Shown here: positions 44,201-56,225 of the stretch, piece after piece
How positions within the stretch are numbered: position 1 is the stretch's first letter
How the letters are laid out: each line of letters begins with the position of its first letter
Assembly (NCBI GenBank): GCA_029706075.1
Contig: JAINUG010000136.1
Span: 650,501-714,500 of the forward strand
Source of the DNA: Aldrovandia affinis
Lineage: Eukaryota; Chordata; Actinopteri; Notacanthiformes; Halosauridae
DNA: 64,000 nucleotides
Reading direction: 5' to 3'
Program-made: the position numbers and the translations under genes
The notes under the pieces: generated by a model
Told to the model about the DNA's origin: nothing
What the model saw: the letters and a program-made list of their open reading frames with translations, nothing else
Databases searched by the model: none

Positions 44201-45830
44201 GCCTGCATGTGGGGCTCCTACCAAGGCCTGTTTTCACCGTAAATCTCAGCGAAAAGTTCACTTTTAGGCCTGCGCTTGTGAGACGCGCTCGAGCTCGTGT
44301 TTGGCTTAGTACGCAGAAGGAATCATTGCTGTGAGCCTTTTTTTAAAGGGCACTTTGCACTTGCTGAGGATGGATAGCGAGCACGCTTATCCGCGGTGGG
44401 GAGTGGGGGTGGGAGTGTGGGGGGGTGGCAGCAACACTGGTGGTGCCACATGCAGTTAAAAATAGCCCCCCTGTGGCAGAGTGAGCAGCCCCTTGTGTCT
44501 CACACTCTCTGCACTCTGTGGAACCCGCTCTGTCCTGTGTCCTGGTCTTGTGACTTCCTCGCTAATCCCAGTGCTTGGTGTAGCCCCGCCTCTTGGACGA
44601 CCCAGGAAGAATGTCCTTGTCTGTTACCTGTCTCCGTTGCCCTCAGGCTCCCAGTATACCTCTTCTTGCATGGGGCAAAACCTCAAATGAAGGGATAGTG
44701 AAACAGGCAAACAGCTTTACTGCTTTTTTTATCAATGGTTGTGTGAATAGCTGCTTCAGTCTAGAGGGTACTGAGGAAACTAGTGAACAGATGTGCGATT
44801 GTTTTTGCTGGTGTCGTATTTTGAGACATCCGTCAAAAGTTTAGTCCGACAAAAGGAAAAGGACTGTGAGACTGAGGGGTAGGGCAGAGCCGTAATTCAG
44901 AAAGACATGGAGGACAACCGGACTAGAGGGTGCGGGAACGTAGATGGGACACTGGTCCTGTCTGCCTCGCTTTGAGAAAAACTCTCTCTCTCTCTCTCTC
45001 TCTCTGTTTCTTTCCCCCTCTGCTCGCCTAAATTAGATTTAGTTAAATGAAACACGAAATCCAATAAAGTGAATGAAATGTGGCCGCCTTGCCGTTGTTA
45101 GCCCCCTCCAAATCCAAATTGGCTACAGAAAGGAGGTATTGTTGGCATTACGGAGAAACATGCTGCCATTGCAAAACATGTGCTCCACTAGCACACACTC
45201 CCGACTCCAGGGTGGGAGCTGTGTGTGTACTGTACCAGACCTAGAGGCCGGGAGCTCCATGGCTCCTCCATGTTTGTATGGGAGGAGTGACCACGCTCAT
45301 AAACCTTCTGTGTTTGTCAGTTAAGATGGCTCTAAGATACGCTCTTTTATGATATCTTCTGAATGGAGTCCCTCAATTCTTTGATCTGCACCTCTGTTTT
45401 TAACCTAAAGGGCCACTCAAACCAGTTCCATTTCAAACGTATAGTTTAGAGGGGCCATGATTTTTGAAGGTTTTTGTACGATGTGTATGCCGGTTCCTTT
45501 TTTGTTTGTTTTTGCTGATAATTGCTGATAAAGCTGATAATTCAGTTCAGTTCAACTTTTAATGGTGAAGCAGTTAGTTTCACAGCAACAGGTATATCTG
45601 CATCCTGCATACTGTTGCACTTTATGTAGTAATATGTTGTCAAGCATGATCACTGCAATATGCAATTTCAAAATTGCGCGTTTGTGTGTAAAACATGTGC
45701 AACGTATGATCAATATTTGATGTTGCACTGTCCAAAATCTGAAATGACAGTAGGATAATGTAATGTAATAATGCTGTCATTTTCATGAAAAATGAATGAC
45801 AATGAAAAAATTAAATGAGCCAAATATCCA
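38271..45830. other. Intron-like sequence with minor repeats
   Basis: No exon is supported. Contents noted: a repeat-like segment at 39,095-39,170; an imperfect tandem duplication at 41,160-41,270 (units containing 'ctacaacaggca'); a SINE tail at 41,275-41,385; a roughly 100-bp imperfect duplication at 42,395-42,540; and (CT)n at 44,985-45,006. The remainder shows nothing recognisable. Confidence 0.45.
41275..41385 (+). mobile_element. SINE 3' part (tRNA-derived, 'gtaagtcgctttgg' type)
   Basis: It contains 'actgaaaaatgtatgcattc' then 'actactgtaagtcgctttgg' and 'ataaaagtgtctgctaaata', the widespread teleost SINE/LINE 3' module. The tRNA head is mostly missing; only a degraded 'gggtttcatccc' B-box-like motif remains. 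Confidence 0.75.
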
Positions 45831-45836
45831 CCACCT

Positions 45837-45968
45837 GGCGCAGGCTGGTACACAACACCATTGGCTGGGGGAGGCTGGTGTCCAACACCATTGGCTGGGG
45901 GCGGTTGGTGTAGGAGACCATTGGCTGGGGGAGGCTAGTGTACGAGACCATTGGCTGGGGAAGGCTTA
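45837..45968. repeat. 30-bp-period minisatellite carrying four CAGCCAAT (NF-Y-type) motifs
   Basis: There are four units of exactly 30 bp, each containing 'accattggctgggg'. ATTGG occurs at 45,860, 45,890, 45,920 and 45,950. The complement of the core, CAGCCAAT, is the usual CCAAT-box/NF-Y core. Because 30 is a multiple of three, the minus strand also reads as a 10-residue repeat (SLPQPMVSYT), but nothing suggests it is translated. Confidence 0.85.
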
Positions 45969-46059
45969 GTGTCACACAAGCCGCAGTGCTGTTACTCCCT
46001 TTCCTGCAGTTTCTATTCTTCACTGTCATTGGTGCAGTGCAGGAAAACTGACTGCCTGT

Positions 46060-46480
46060 GCTCGTGAAAGAGAAAGAGACCGAGACCAAGAGAGGGAGAG
46101 AGCAAAAGAAAGAGTGTCATGGAGTGTGCTGTGTCTGTCTCTCTCTTTTTCTCTCTCTCTCTCTCTGTCTTTAGTGAATGCGCGTGTGCGAGTAGATACC
46201 ATGGCTCGTGTATCGGCGGATGTGTGAGTGCACGCATGATCGGTGTACACGTCTGTGTGTGATCAGCTGGTGCAGCAGCTGTGTGCAGAGCAGCAGCAGC
46301 AGCGAGAGAGAGAGAGCGAGAGAGAGAGAGGGGAAGGAGGGGGCGAGAGGGAGAGTGTGTCACTGTGTCAGTGTGTGGGAATACCATGCCATTGGAAACC
46401 ACAGACAACGTGGCAAGGGAGAACGAGAGAGAGAGAGAGGGGGAGAGTGAGAGAGAGAGCGAGAGCGAGAGAGCTTTAAT
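46060..46480. repeat. Purine-rich GA/CT low-complexity block
   Basis: GA-rich, then CT-rich (46,137-46,165), then GA-rich (46,300-46,475) tracts with strand asymmetry. Ser/Leu- or Arg/Glu-repeat ORFs here are simple-sequence artefacts. Confidence 0.85.
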
Positions 46481-46633
46481 CACTAGTGGGGTAGGAGAGA
46501 GAGATTTGACCTACGATGAGATACGTGAAGAGGTTTAATTACTTGATGGAAAGGAGGGAGGGGGGGGGGGGGATAGTTGCAACCCGAGGGATATAGCTTT
46601 AAATTGCTTAAGATATTTTGAACACTCACAAGT

Positions 46634-46676
<43 letters not shown>
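46634..46676. repeat. (GA)n microsatellite
   Basis: About 42 bp of uninterrupted AG repeats, preceded by a 13-base G run at 46,561-46,572. Confidence 0.95.
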
Positions 46677-46677
<1 letters not shown>

Positions 46678-47215
46678 TGGTGGAAAAATAATGCATGCTC
46701 AAGCCCTTCCCTTTCACAGACGAAAAGGCAGTGAGAGGAGACAGGAATATAGAACGTTTTTTCTGACACAGAGAAGTCATGCAATAAGCACATTTGACTG
46801 TTGACCACCTTACACATGCCTAACTACATTACACTGTGTAAGGTAGGCCACAGGAACTGGTGGGTTCTGAGTATGATTGGGGTTTGAATAAAATGTTCCT
46901 CTTCCTGGTTGACGTATTCCGTTATTACTCACTTTTGTCGCTTGCCTAATATAACAAGAAATGTGGCAGCACACTGTGGAGGCGACTTCACTCGCACAGT
47001 CGCGGAAGCTATTTAACACCTTTAGTCCAGGGGAGTCGCTCAGGATACCAGGGCTTCTGGTCGCAAGTCAGAAAATGTCGTTTTCAACCAGAACGACCCG
47101 TGCGCTCCAATGCTTACGACAGCTTTGTTGAGCGCTCGATGACTCCTTCAACACTTTCACACACATCGTAGTATTAACACATCATATTATATGTGTGTGT
47201 TTTTGTGTGTTTGTG

Positions 47216-47279
<64 letters not shown>
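47216..47279. repeat. (GT)n microsatellite
   Basis: About 62 bp of GT repeats. Confidence 0.95.
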
Positions 47280-47280
<1 letters not shown>

Positions 47281-47785
47281 GTGTGGGGGTGAGATATCTG
47301 TAGAATTGGACTTTAACTTCAAATGAATGCATTTTCTGACTAGCTTATGATGCGTTGAGAAATTCTGCTACTTGTGCTTTCGTTGTTCCCATTTTTGGAG
47401 AGAGCACAACAGAACGATCGCAGCACATGGTGTGGATTATATTATACGTGCACAGGAGGTCAATGTTTTCTGGTGTTAACTATCAAAGATATGTGAGAAA
47501 GTAATGGCACTTAAATGGAAGACTCATTCTGGCATTCGCATTTACCCATTTCCTCTTGGCTTGCCTGGCACTCTGTCAAAAACTACTATTCTACCTGGGA
47601 GGTTGGTCAACATACTTTTAGCCTGGTTCAATGTGGTAATGGAAGTCTCTGTCCTGCCCCAGGTATAGGTGACCTACAGCTAAGGCAAGTTAGTCAGAAT
47701 CTAACTGCAGCCTGCAGGACTACAGCTTTCAAATTTGATGGTGAGGCTGCGGACACAGGCAGATTCACCGCTAGATTCACTAGTG

Positions 47786-48056
47786 CAGGGGCAGGCAACC
47801 CTAGTCCTGCAGTGCCAAAGACATGTCTGGTTTTTGCTCCATCCGAACCCCCTACCCCTACCTAACTTGATTCATTATTAAGCCTAATGAACGCAGGTGA
47901 CCATGTGCTGGAGGCACTCAGTGTGTCACCGATCAGACTCTGAATATTCAGTTGCTCAGACTCCAAATATTGGATCAAACTGTGCAATCAAGGGCTCGGG
48001 TGGAACAAAAATCTGAAACGTCTCCGGCACTCCAGGACCGGGGTTGCCTACCCCAG
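47786..48056. mobile_element. hAT-like MITE with 8-bp target-site duplication
   Basis: The terminal inverted repeats are about 35 bp: the left begins CAGGGGCAGGCAACCCTAG and the right ends GGGGTTGCCTACCCCAG. The flanking octamers are 'cactagtg' (47,778-47,785) and 'cgctagtg' (48,057-48,064), matching at seven of eight positions. CAGGG-type ends plus an 8-bp duplication are the hAT superfamily signature. The interior (271 bp overall) has no transposase. Confidence 0.88.
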
Positions 48057-48589
48057 CGCTAGTGGTGCTGCATGTGATGGGGCGGGCAGTTCCATTCCCA
48101 GCACGACTCCTGCTGTTAGCGGAGCGCTTTGTTATTTATACCCTCTGGAACTCCGGAGCACCAAATCAAAGATCATTGGACTAACATTCCTAACCCCTTC
48201 CACCCACAAAGAAAGCAGCCACATTCCAACACACAGACACCCTCGGACAGGAATAGAAGTGGGGGGGATGGAATAACAGGATCGAACTGCGTCTCCCCAG
48301 GCACATTGATGGATAACGTGCTGCAGCCTCATTCTAAACAAATAGAAAGGCAAATGTTTGTCTCTAAGAATGAAATATACACCTTTTAACTGCTCCAGTA
48401 ATAGACGTTCACACACAAACACAAAAACTTGCAGATACGTTTGGTGACCACGTTTGCTTGCGTCATGCACATTGCAGCTTGCACTAGTCTACTGCACAAA
48501 TCTACGACCGCATGCTTATACAGTATTGCCAGTGTATATTGGAGTTATTTACAATTTCTGTAAATACATTTAGTGGAATTATATAGTAA

Positions 48590-48735
48590 TAATATATGCC
48601 ATTTAGCAGCTTTTATCCAAAGCGACTTACACTGAAAAATATATGCATTCACTACTGTATGTGTTCCCAATGGGAATTGAACCCACAACCTTAGCCTTGT
48701 CAACGCCGTGCTCTACCTACTGAGCCAGACTGAAC
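48590..48735 (-). mobile_element. tRNA-derived SINE with inverted central segment
   Basis: The minus strand reads a tRNA-like head 'tctggctcagtaggtagagc' with B box 'gggttcaattccc', then the 3' module 'gtaagtcgctttggataaaa'. Between them the segment at 48,631-48,660 is in the opposite orientation to the same segment at 41,299-41,327. tRNA-like predictions here would be the SINE head, not a working tRNA. Confidence 0.85.
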
Positions 48736-49470
48736 CACAGAGTATGAGATGCATGTTAAGCTCAGCAGGCAACAATGACATGGCCCTGTGCCTGCTTCCT
48801 CGTGGATTATGTGTTTGAGTAAAGTTTGTTCACTGCAGTAGGTTTTTTGTGATACTTCTGAGGGCCTAAGTCAGTCACACCTTCTCCCTTTGGCCCCAGA
48901 AGTCAAGAGAATTACATTTCAGCTCCGTGTCCTACCCTCCCTTTAATGCCGTTATGGTAAAGGGAATGGCAGTTGAGCACCGTGTTGTTGTCATGGGGGG
49001 GAGTTGTGAGTGGAAATGACACCAGTGCCTCTCCACATAAAACATTTTGACAATATAGAGAGAGTAATTGCAGAATTAAACTGTATTCCTGATGTGTCAC
49101 TTATGATTCATCACATGCAGCTCACCACTTTAACAGCCTACTACTGTATTGCACTGTTTAATGAGCGACAGAGTGCTCCTTTAAATTGGCAGCTGATATT
49201 TCTGTAGACATTAGAGCGCATTGGGAGCATTTTGCTGCAAGCAGACAGAAGTAGGTCTCACTGAAATTGCTGTGTGCAAGTCCACATCTCTCTGCTCCTG
49301 CTCCTCTCTTCCCCCTCTCTCCTCTCCTCCTTCCTCTCATCTGCTTTATCTTTTGCTCCCATATGCTCCTTCTGGGAAGAGGGCTAGTTGGGAGATGGGA
49401 GATGAGATGCCCCACCTACTTGGAGGAACTTTTAAACTTGGTCTGCTATCCCTCAATTCGCCAGGTGTAT

Positions 49471-49666
49471 ATACATTTATTTCAGATTTTTCTCCCAATT
49501 TGATGGCCAATTATACCCTCCCCCTGGGGCCGGACAGCCAACCACCACCCCGACCGCTTGTCCCAGCCAGAGCCAGGCTGGGGCAGCCAGGGCTTGAACC
49601 CAGGCTGCAGTGGGCAACCTGCACTTAGACCAAGTGCCTTCACCAGTTGCGCCACCTAGGGGCCCC
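49471..49666 (-). mobile_element. tRNA-derived SINE, family A, copy with full head
   Basis: The minus strand starts 'ggggcccctaggtggcgcaa', has 'aggcacttggtctaagtgca', B box 'gggttcaagccc', and ends 'gggtataattggccatcaaa' plus an AT-rich tail 'tctgaaataaatgtat'. It has the same structure as the copies at 3,984 and 7,614. Confidence 0.88.
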
Positions 49667-50844
49667 AGTTTGCCATTTTTTAACCAAGCACTGTAAACAT
49701 GTTCAGATGTATAGTATTTGTCGAAAATCATGTCCAACACTTTCAAAAACATTTTGTATGTACATAGGCTACTCTTCACCTGGCAATTGTTGCATAACCC
49801 CAGAAAAGGTTACTGGAAGAATCTTCGTTGTCATTAATGTCAAAGGAAGATGAACAAAATACTGATTGTGGGTTCATGAATAGATTTATAAAATAAGCAG
49901 TTGCTCTTTACACTTTAGGCAGTAACATTTTGACAGGCTTGAAAGCTGTAATTTTTACACGTGAACACTTCAGAATAAAACAAGCTCTGCATTCACCGTG
50001 ACACAAAGCAGTGAGTGTGTGTAAGCCCACAGGTGTATACAGTAATCCGTACTGCGTGTATTTATGGAAAAACTCTGATAAGGAATTTCAACTGTTTGCG
50101 CAAAGCTAAGAATTGTCTGACCCACACTGCCCAGCCCAGTGAAGTCCTCTCATGAATGTTCCTGCAGACAGCTGGGAGGGGATCAGCGGCTACCACCCAC
50201 AGACAGTGTTGTTTCTGGCAGCGCTGACAGCTGATGCCACTCCGCCATAGCCGGGGGTTTTGGAAGAAAAACCCAGCGGAGTCCCAGCGCTAAAACCCGG
50301 ACTGATCTGGATTATGCTCGGTCCACTACCGGAGGTGGTCTGGGTTCAAAACGGCTGGTTATATCACATGGAGCATGGTGTTACACACTCAATCAGTTAG
50401 CTACCTTGTAGCTAACCAGCGTGTTGTTGTTATTAATAGCAATACCCAGCTCGTTTCTGAAATGTATGTGGGCGCCAGCGTGAGTTTGGCCTAATGATGC
50501 AGTGATGATGCTCATTTCACAACAGTAAATGAAAAACAGCATTTGGTCAAAAGTATGTGAATGAGCCAGCTAACTAGTAACAGCTACCGGTATCTAGTCC
50601 TCCAGCTATGTAGTCTGCACAATGAAAAACAAGCAGTTTTGTAGGGTTCTGAAAGTATATATCAATGAATGTTAACATCATAATAATTTCTTATTTTTAT
50701 TTTTTCTTATTTCCAATTGTTGTTTTTGTGTTAAAACTCATCTCTGTAACACCTTTCCTGAAAAGCGCGTGCTCTCCTGCGATACACGTTGTGAAGCCGC
50801 TGCTTCTTATCGCTGTGCGCTCCACAAGCTTGCGCGTACATTGA

Positions 50845-51090
50845 GTGGGAGGAGAAGACTTAATGTGTAGCTTGTACAGGCAGTCTGCTGGTGCCCGACT
50901 GACCAGAGGGGGTCACTGGTGCGCAGTGAGACACGGACGTCCTGCCAAACTGAACTCCAATGCTACAACCAGTGATGCACCACCCTGCTGGACTGTCAGC
51001 ACTGGCACAGTGTGGATTCAACACCAATCAGTGGGGCCCATCCACACTAGAACAGTTCCTTAACAGGATAAGCCACCAAGCAGCCCCATA
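50845..51090. repeat. Dispersed repeat, family C, copy 2
   Basis: It shares 'agggggtcactggtgcgcag', 'tgagacacggac', 'cagtgtggattcaacacc' and 'ctagaacagttcct' with the copy at 55,625, and is more weakly similar to 2,405-2,800. Confidence 0.75.
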
Positions 51091-51546
51091 AATAATATCT
51101 TTAACATAACAAAATATCGGCAAACTATTTCAGATGAAAGGATTTATTTTTATATTGCATCAGTGATGAACGTATATTTCTATTTCTATTTTTTTCTTCA
51201 CATTCCATGAAATGTAGCCAGCTATAAATAGCTAATGTCAACAATGGACTTTTGGGGGAGGAAGAAGCTGCAACAGGCAAAATGTCTACGGCTGAACAAG
51301 GCCCTGTGCGTGTCACTCGCTGCTGCTACAGTCTGTTCCCTGTTGTGAGGAGCCGCTGTGGCAGGGGAGAGGAAAAAGCAGACCAGTAGATTCTGGCTTT
51401 TATTTGATTCAATCTCATGATTGAAATCTGGTCTCGGTGAGACAGAAAGCCGGCGGAACTTGTGCTTCCCGGTGAGTAGCTTTGACTGCTTTGTGCATGT
51501 GAGCGAGCCCACAGAAACGTGACCTGACATTCCACTATTGTATGTG

Positions 51547-52109
51547 CAGGTAACTGCCAAAATAAAGGGAACATTTGAGTAAATGAGGGATACTGGTGGC
51601 TCTTTTATGCTGTCGGGTGCACTTTCCTGGAATGGTTTAGGTTCACTTGACCCCTTAGAGGGGAAGGTCAATGGCAATAAATACAAAGCCATTCTGAGTG
51701 ATCAGCTTCATCCTGTGGTGAAGCAATTCTATCTTAATGGGTCTCTTCCAGGATGGGCTCTGGTCTCTGAAGTGGTCTCTTCCAGGATGACAATGACAAT
51801 ACACAGGGCACAAGTGGTCACTGAAGGGTTTGATGAGCATCAAAATTATATAAACCATATGCCATGGCCATCTCAGTCACTCAATTGAACACTTATGGGA
51901 GATTCTGGATCGACGCCTGTGACAGCATTTTCCACCGCCATCAACAAAAACCAAATGATGGAATTTCTTGTGAGAGAATGTTATTGCATCCCTCCAGTAG
52001 TTCCAGACACTTGTAGAGTCTATGCCAAGGCACGTTGAAGCTGTTCTGGTGGCTCGTGGTGACTCAACGCCCTATTAAGACACTGTATGTTGGTGTTGGA
52101 AGTTACCTG
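51547..52109 (+). mobile_element. Tc1-like transposon remnant, family T2 (transposase C-terminal half)
   Basis: The ends are inverted: CAGGTAACTGCCAAAATAAA at the left and a diverged 'ttggaagttacctg' at the right. The interior encodes pieces of a DDE transposase catalytic half: 'LEGKVNGNKYKAIL', then after frame breaks 'WPSQSLN' and 'IEHLWEILDRRL', the recognisable Tc1 'PDLNPIEHLW' region. It is disrupted by stops and frameshifts and is inactive. The MITE at 62,342-62,556 derives from the same family. Confidence 0.85.
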
Positions 52110-52274
52110 TAGGTCATGGTGAGTGCACACATTGAACCCTATTGCCAAATTGAATTCTAAATCAAAATGAATGAACTACAATCATGTTAAAAAGTCACAT
52201 TAAAAATGTAAGTACGGGCTACAGTAGTGGTCTTGTTTAAATAGAAAAATACAATAAAATGTGAAGAAAATATA

Positions 52275-52977
52275 TAGGGGGTAGAAAAATAATGGAAACA
52301 CCAAATGAAAAAGGACTTGTATTGCAATTAAAAAGGTGTCTGCACATGGTAACGTCAGTACTAATTACCAATATGTGTCTGCTATAAAATACATTTTAAA
52401 ATCAACATTTTAATATGTGAGTTTCTAAAGCAACATGAGAGATCTTGAAAGAGGTCAAATAGTTGGTGCCCAAATTGCAGGTGTGTCAGTCACAGAAACT
52501 GCAATGTTATTTAATGTGTCAAATGGAACAGTGTCAAATCATGACGGCACACGCCAAACAAGGAAAAGGTGCATCAGGAAAGAGAAAAACAGTGGTAGCA
52601 AGTCGAAGCTCACCAACAGGGATAGAGGGACACATTACAAGTAAGGGACAGTTACTAAAAGACACAAAACAACAGCCTCAAAAATGACAGAGAACTGAAT
52701 CTGCACAAAAACTGTATGTCATGAGCTTCACAAAGCTGATATTTATCGTAGGGCTGCCATTCGGAAAACGCTTGTAACCATGGCCAATGCACAACACAAT
52801 AATCTGGTGTAATGAGCACCTGGACTTCTGAGCAGTAGAAGAGAGTGGTATGATCTGATGAGTCATCTTTTACCTATATCTACACGGGTAAATATTTGGT
52901 AAGGCTGGCCAAACTCCTTATTAGTTCATAAATATTCATATCTTGTTTTGTGTTTCCATCATTTTATTGAACCCCTG
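52275..52977 (+). mobile_element. Tc1-like transposon, family T3, degenerate
   Basis: The left end 'tagggggtagaaaaataatg' and right end '...tttccatcattttattga' + 'acccctg' are inverted copies, with TA on both outer sides (52,273-52,274 and 52,978-52,979). The interior at 52,430-52,560 reads '[20 protein letters not shown]' and '[13 protein letters not shown]', the N-terminal helix-turn-helix of a Tc1 transposase, and then decays through stops. It lies 165 bp from family T2. Confidence 0.88.
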
Positions 52978-52979
52978 TA

Positions 52980-55495
52980 CATGTATCTATTTTGACTGAA
53001 ATTGATATCAATCTGAATTGTGTGTGTGGGTATGCCCGTGCACATTTTTTGTATGTGTTCTGTGTGTGTATGCATGTTTGTATATGTATGCGGGGGGGGG
53101 TGCAACATCCGTGTGTGTTTGTGTTTTTCTGTGTGTATTTATATATGTATGGGGGTGGGGGGTGAACATGTGTGTGTGTATGTATGTATGTATGTATGTA
53201 TTGGAGGCGGGGTCAGATTGTGAAGATGGTAAATGTACCCATGTATTATAGATGTGACCTCAGTTAACCTTGAAATGTCACCTTCAGCACACACTGGATT
53301 GTCTGTAACAAAGGAATCAATGAGCATCTCAGGGGACTCATTTTCCACGTGGCTGGGAGTGGAATGGATGGTCATTGTCTGTACTGTTATAGGGTGTGCT
53401 TTTGATTTAACATTTTCTAAGAAGATATTGTATTATATATTATATTATATGACGGAAAGCCACACATATGTTTAATTTATGACAGTTGTACAATGTGATG
53501 CACAGCATATTCATTATGCAGGCGCAGTATCTGACATGTGTACCATCAGGGCATGTTTGTGGGTTTTTAATGCACATGGGTGTACATTTATCTATTATGT
53601 AGCAGTTTGTGTGTTTCACTGTGTGTGAGCAGATTACGTATGCGAGTAATGCTATAGCATTTAGCCGCATTTTGTTTTCGTGTGTCATGGTGTGTAATGT
53701 TTTGTGTATTATCGAGCGTGTGTGTGTGCGCGCGGAGTGTGTGAGCTGACGTAATGGAGCTGGTGTCAGTGGGCAGATGGCGTTGTCCCAGGGGAAATCA
53801 GGGGGGTAAATCTCTCCATTTAGGACTGGCGACATGCGCCAGGGCTGGACCGAATCACTGCCTAACACCCCCAGCATGGGGTGACAAAACAAAGAGTGGG
53901 AGAGGTGGTGGAGTGTGAGCTCTGGTGGAGGTTAATGCAGTCTATTCCTCATTTACTGACACTGGGACGCTGTGGTGTTCCATTATGGCGGTATGGGGCA
54001 CTGTGGCTCAGAGACGTTGGTGCCAAATGGCAGGATGGTGTGCAGATTCCAGTGTGAGCAGTGCATTTACTGCATTGATACACAGCCGTAAGGGAATGGC
54101 ACCAGGCACCCACAGCTCAGTGTCGTGCAAAGCTTACCGTGACAAAGGAATTAAGGTGACATTTTGTGTCTCATTGTGATTTCTCTGTCAAAGCTCAGCT
54201 ACTGTTTTAACCCCGGCGTTAAGCCTGTCTGAAACCTATTTGGATAATGTATGGTGCCTGTATTGCGGTTAGATTATATTTCAATATAATCTTTGGACTT
54301 GATTCTTTATGAATCGAGCAAAACAAAATGTTAAAAAGTGGCATCGAATCAATCTCTTTTAATTATCCTTTGCACTTTTAATAATATGACATTATAACAC
54401 AAAGTTATTTTAATAAATATGATATTAAAGATAAGTAACCTTTGGACATTGTTTATAATAGAAAATAAGTTATTTCTGTATTTTTCTTATAATCAGTGTA
54501 ATTTTACAGCAGAGACAAAAAACAAACAAAAAAAACCAAGTAACAATCCAATATTTGATTCTTTCCACTGCAGCAAATAGAAACCAATATGCCAGTGTAG
54601 TAGTGATGGGATACTGTGTTGAAGGAGCGCCATATTTTGTATTTGACATAGAGTACTGAGGTGTGACATCATCTTGGACAAAATTGGCTCCAGAAGAGGG
54701 CGTTTACTGTTGATTTCTCCACAAGAAACCTTCAATTGCTCAAAACTTATGAGGGGTAAACTTCGTATTTTTATGGGCTTGCTGTATCACCAAAACATTT
54801 ATAGTACAATTATAATTCCTCCACACCTGCATATGGTTTTGCTTTTAAGCAACTACATTTCCATAGTGAAAGCACACTGAAATCACATGGCTTGGTTAAA
54901 CATCACATCATGCTCCCCTGCCTAGTTTGCACCCTGGGGAATGACGGTAAACATTGAGCTGACATTTCTTGTTCATTTCTTCCATAGAGAAAGGTAGTTA
55001 ATTGGTCTACAAAAATGTACACAGCATTTGGCCTTATCTAAATTAATGTTAAATTATTGCTGAGTTTAGGCTGATTAATAGATGGGCACCTATATTCATA
55101 CGACAGAAAAACAAGAGCAGTTTCTTCATTTTTTACATTTGAAATGTCATTATTTGTGTATTTATTATTTTATTTAAAAATGGTATATTCTTATTATTTC
55201 TGTGGAGAATGGAAAGAGAACATGTTTGTATCTGGAGATGAATGACAATCACTTTAGTACTCTGTTAAACTAGGGAGAAATGTGACCAGGTTATGTTCTC
55301 AATGCAGCCCTTTAGCCTCTATGCCCCCAGTCTTCTGGATGTGCCCGTTGTTTCATACTGAGGGTGAGCTTATCTTCTTCAAAATCCAAGATGACCAAAA
55401 AGGAAAAATCTCTTTTTTTAGATTGAGCTGAGACTTATTGATACTGGTGTACTGTCAAGATGGCAGACGAGTGAAACTGCACCCCTTTGATGCAA
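52980..55495. other. Intron-like sequence, no gene seen
   Basis: Imperfect GT/ATGT-rich patches lie at 53,015-53,200 (including 'tatgtatgtatgtatgta'), with a GA-poor AT-rich stretch at 54,250-55,260. No exon is recognised. Confidence 0.45.
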
Positions 55496-55522
55496 TCAGA
55501 CAGACAGACAGACAGACAGACA
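55496..55522. repeat. (CAGA)n microsatellite
   Basis: Six to seven CAGA units in a row. Confidence 0.9.
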
Positions 55523-55619
55523 TTGACTAATCAACATAAAATGGATTAGGTTACCGAGTGGTTCATTTGTTGTGTTTTTTTAGTTTTTTTAATTGTAATG
55601 CTTTTGCATCCTTTTTCCC

Positions 55620-56040
55620 CCAATTTGGAATGCCCAGTTGTGTACTTAAGCGCGCTCGCTGCACCCTCCGCTGCCATTCGGGAGAGCGCAGACAAGCACC
55701 CTCTCTAGAGGTGTCAACCGCCGCTGTTTTTCACATCGCAGTTAAGAGTCTGAAATAAGACAACATGTACAGACATGAGTCGGAGGAAGACGCTTTGCAT
55801 GCAGCTTCATACAGGCAGAGTGTGGGAGCCTGATTGGCCGGCGGGGGTCGCTGGTGTACAATGAGACACGGACAACCCAGCCAACTGAATCCTTCCCTCC
55901 CTGGGCAACGCTACTGCCAATTATGCGTCGCCCCATGGAGCTGCAGGCCACATTTAGCACTGCCACGGTCTGGATTCGATACCATCCACATTCTAGAACA
56001 GTGCCTCCACAGGATGAGCTACCCAGCAGCCCTAAGAGTG
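55620..56040. repeat. Dispersed repeat, family C, copy 3 (longest)
   Basis: It carries all family blocks: 'ccattcgggagagcgcagac', 'gtcggaggaagacgcttt', 'cctgattggccggc', 'ctactgccaattatgcgtcg', 'ggtctggattcgatacc', 'ctagaacagtgcctccacag'. Family B and family A SINE sequences follow downstream (56,035 and 56,446). Confidence 0.8.
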
Positions 56041-56225
56041 GCTCATTTGGTAAAGGGGCTTGCCACAAGTACAGGTTGGGCCCTGTGTTCCCAGGATTTT
56101 GCCTGGGCTATGATTATAGCTGACTATGACCTAGTGTCCACAGGGGCAGGACACAATTTGCCTTGGCCCACCAGGGAAATGTGGGGGGTTTAGACAGGCG
56201 TTGCTTGGGTTACCACTGAATATTT
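56035..56225 (+). mobile_element. SINE-like element, family B, copy 2
   Basis: Blocks shared with 28,050-28,245 occur in the same order: 'gagtggctca', 'ttgccacaagt', 'cctgggctatga', 'ctatgacctagtgtccacag', 'caggacacaatttgcc'. Confidence 0.7.

Noticed and set aside
45811-46089. Minus-strand ORF with SLPQPMV decapeptide repeats
   Set aside because: It is a by-product of a 30-bp minisatellite; there is no start context or flanking coding sequence.
46013-46483. 156-codon Ser/Leu-rich minus-strand ORF and overlapping Arg/Glu-rich plus-strand ORFs
   Set aside because: They come from GA/CT simple sequence; there is no homology or splice context.
48669-48735. tRNA gene on the minus strand
   Set aside because: It has A- and B-box-like motifs but is fused to the SINE 3' module and would not fold as a complete tRNA; it is the SINE head.
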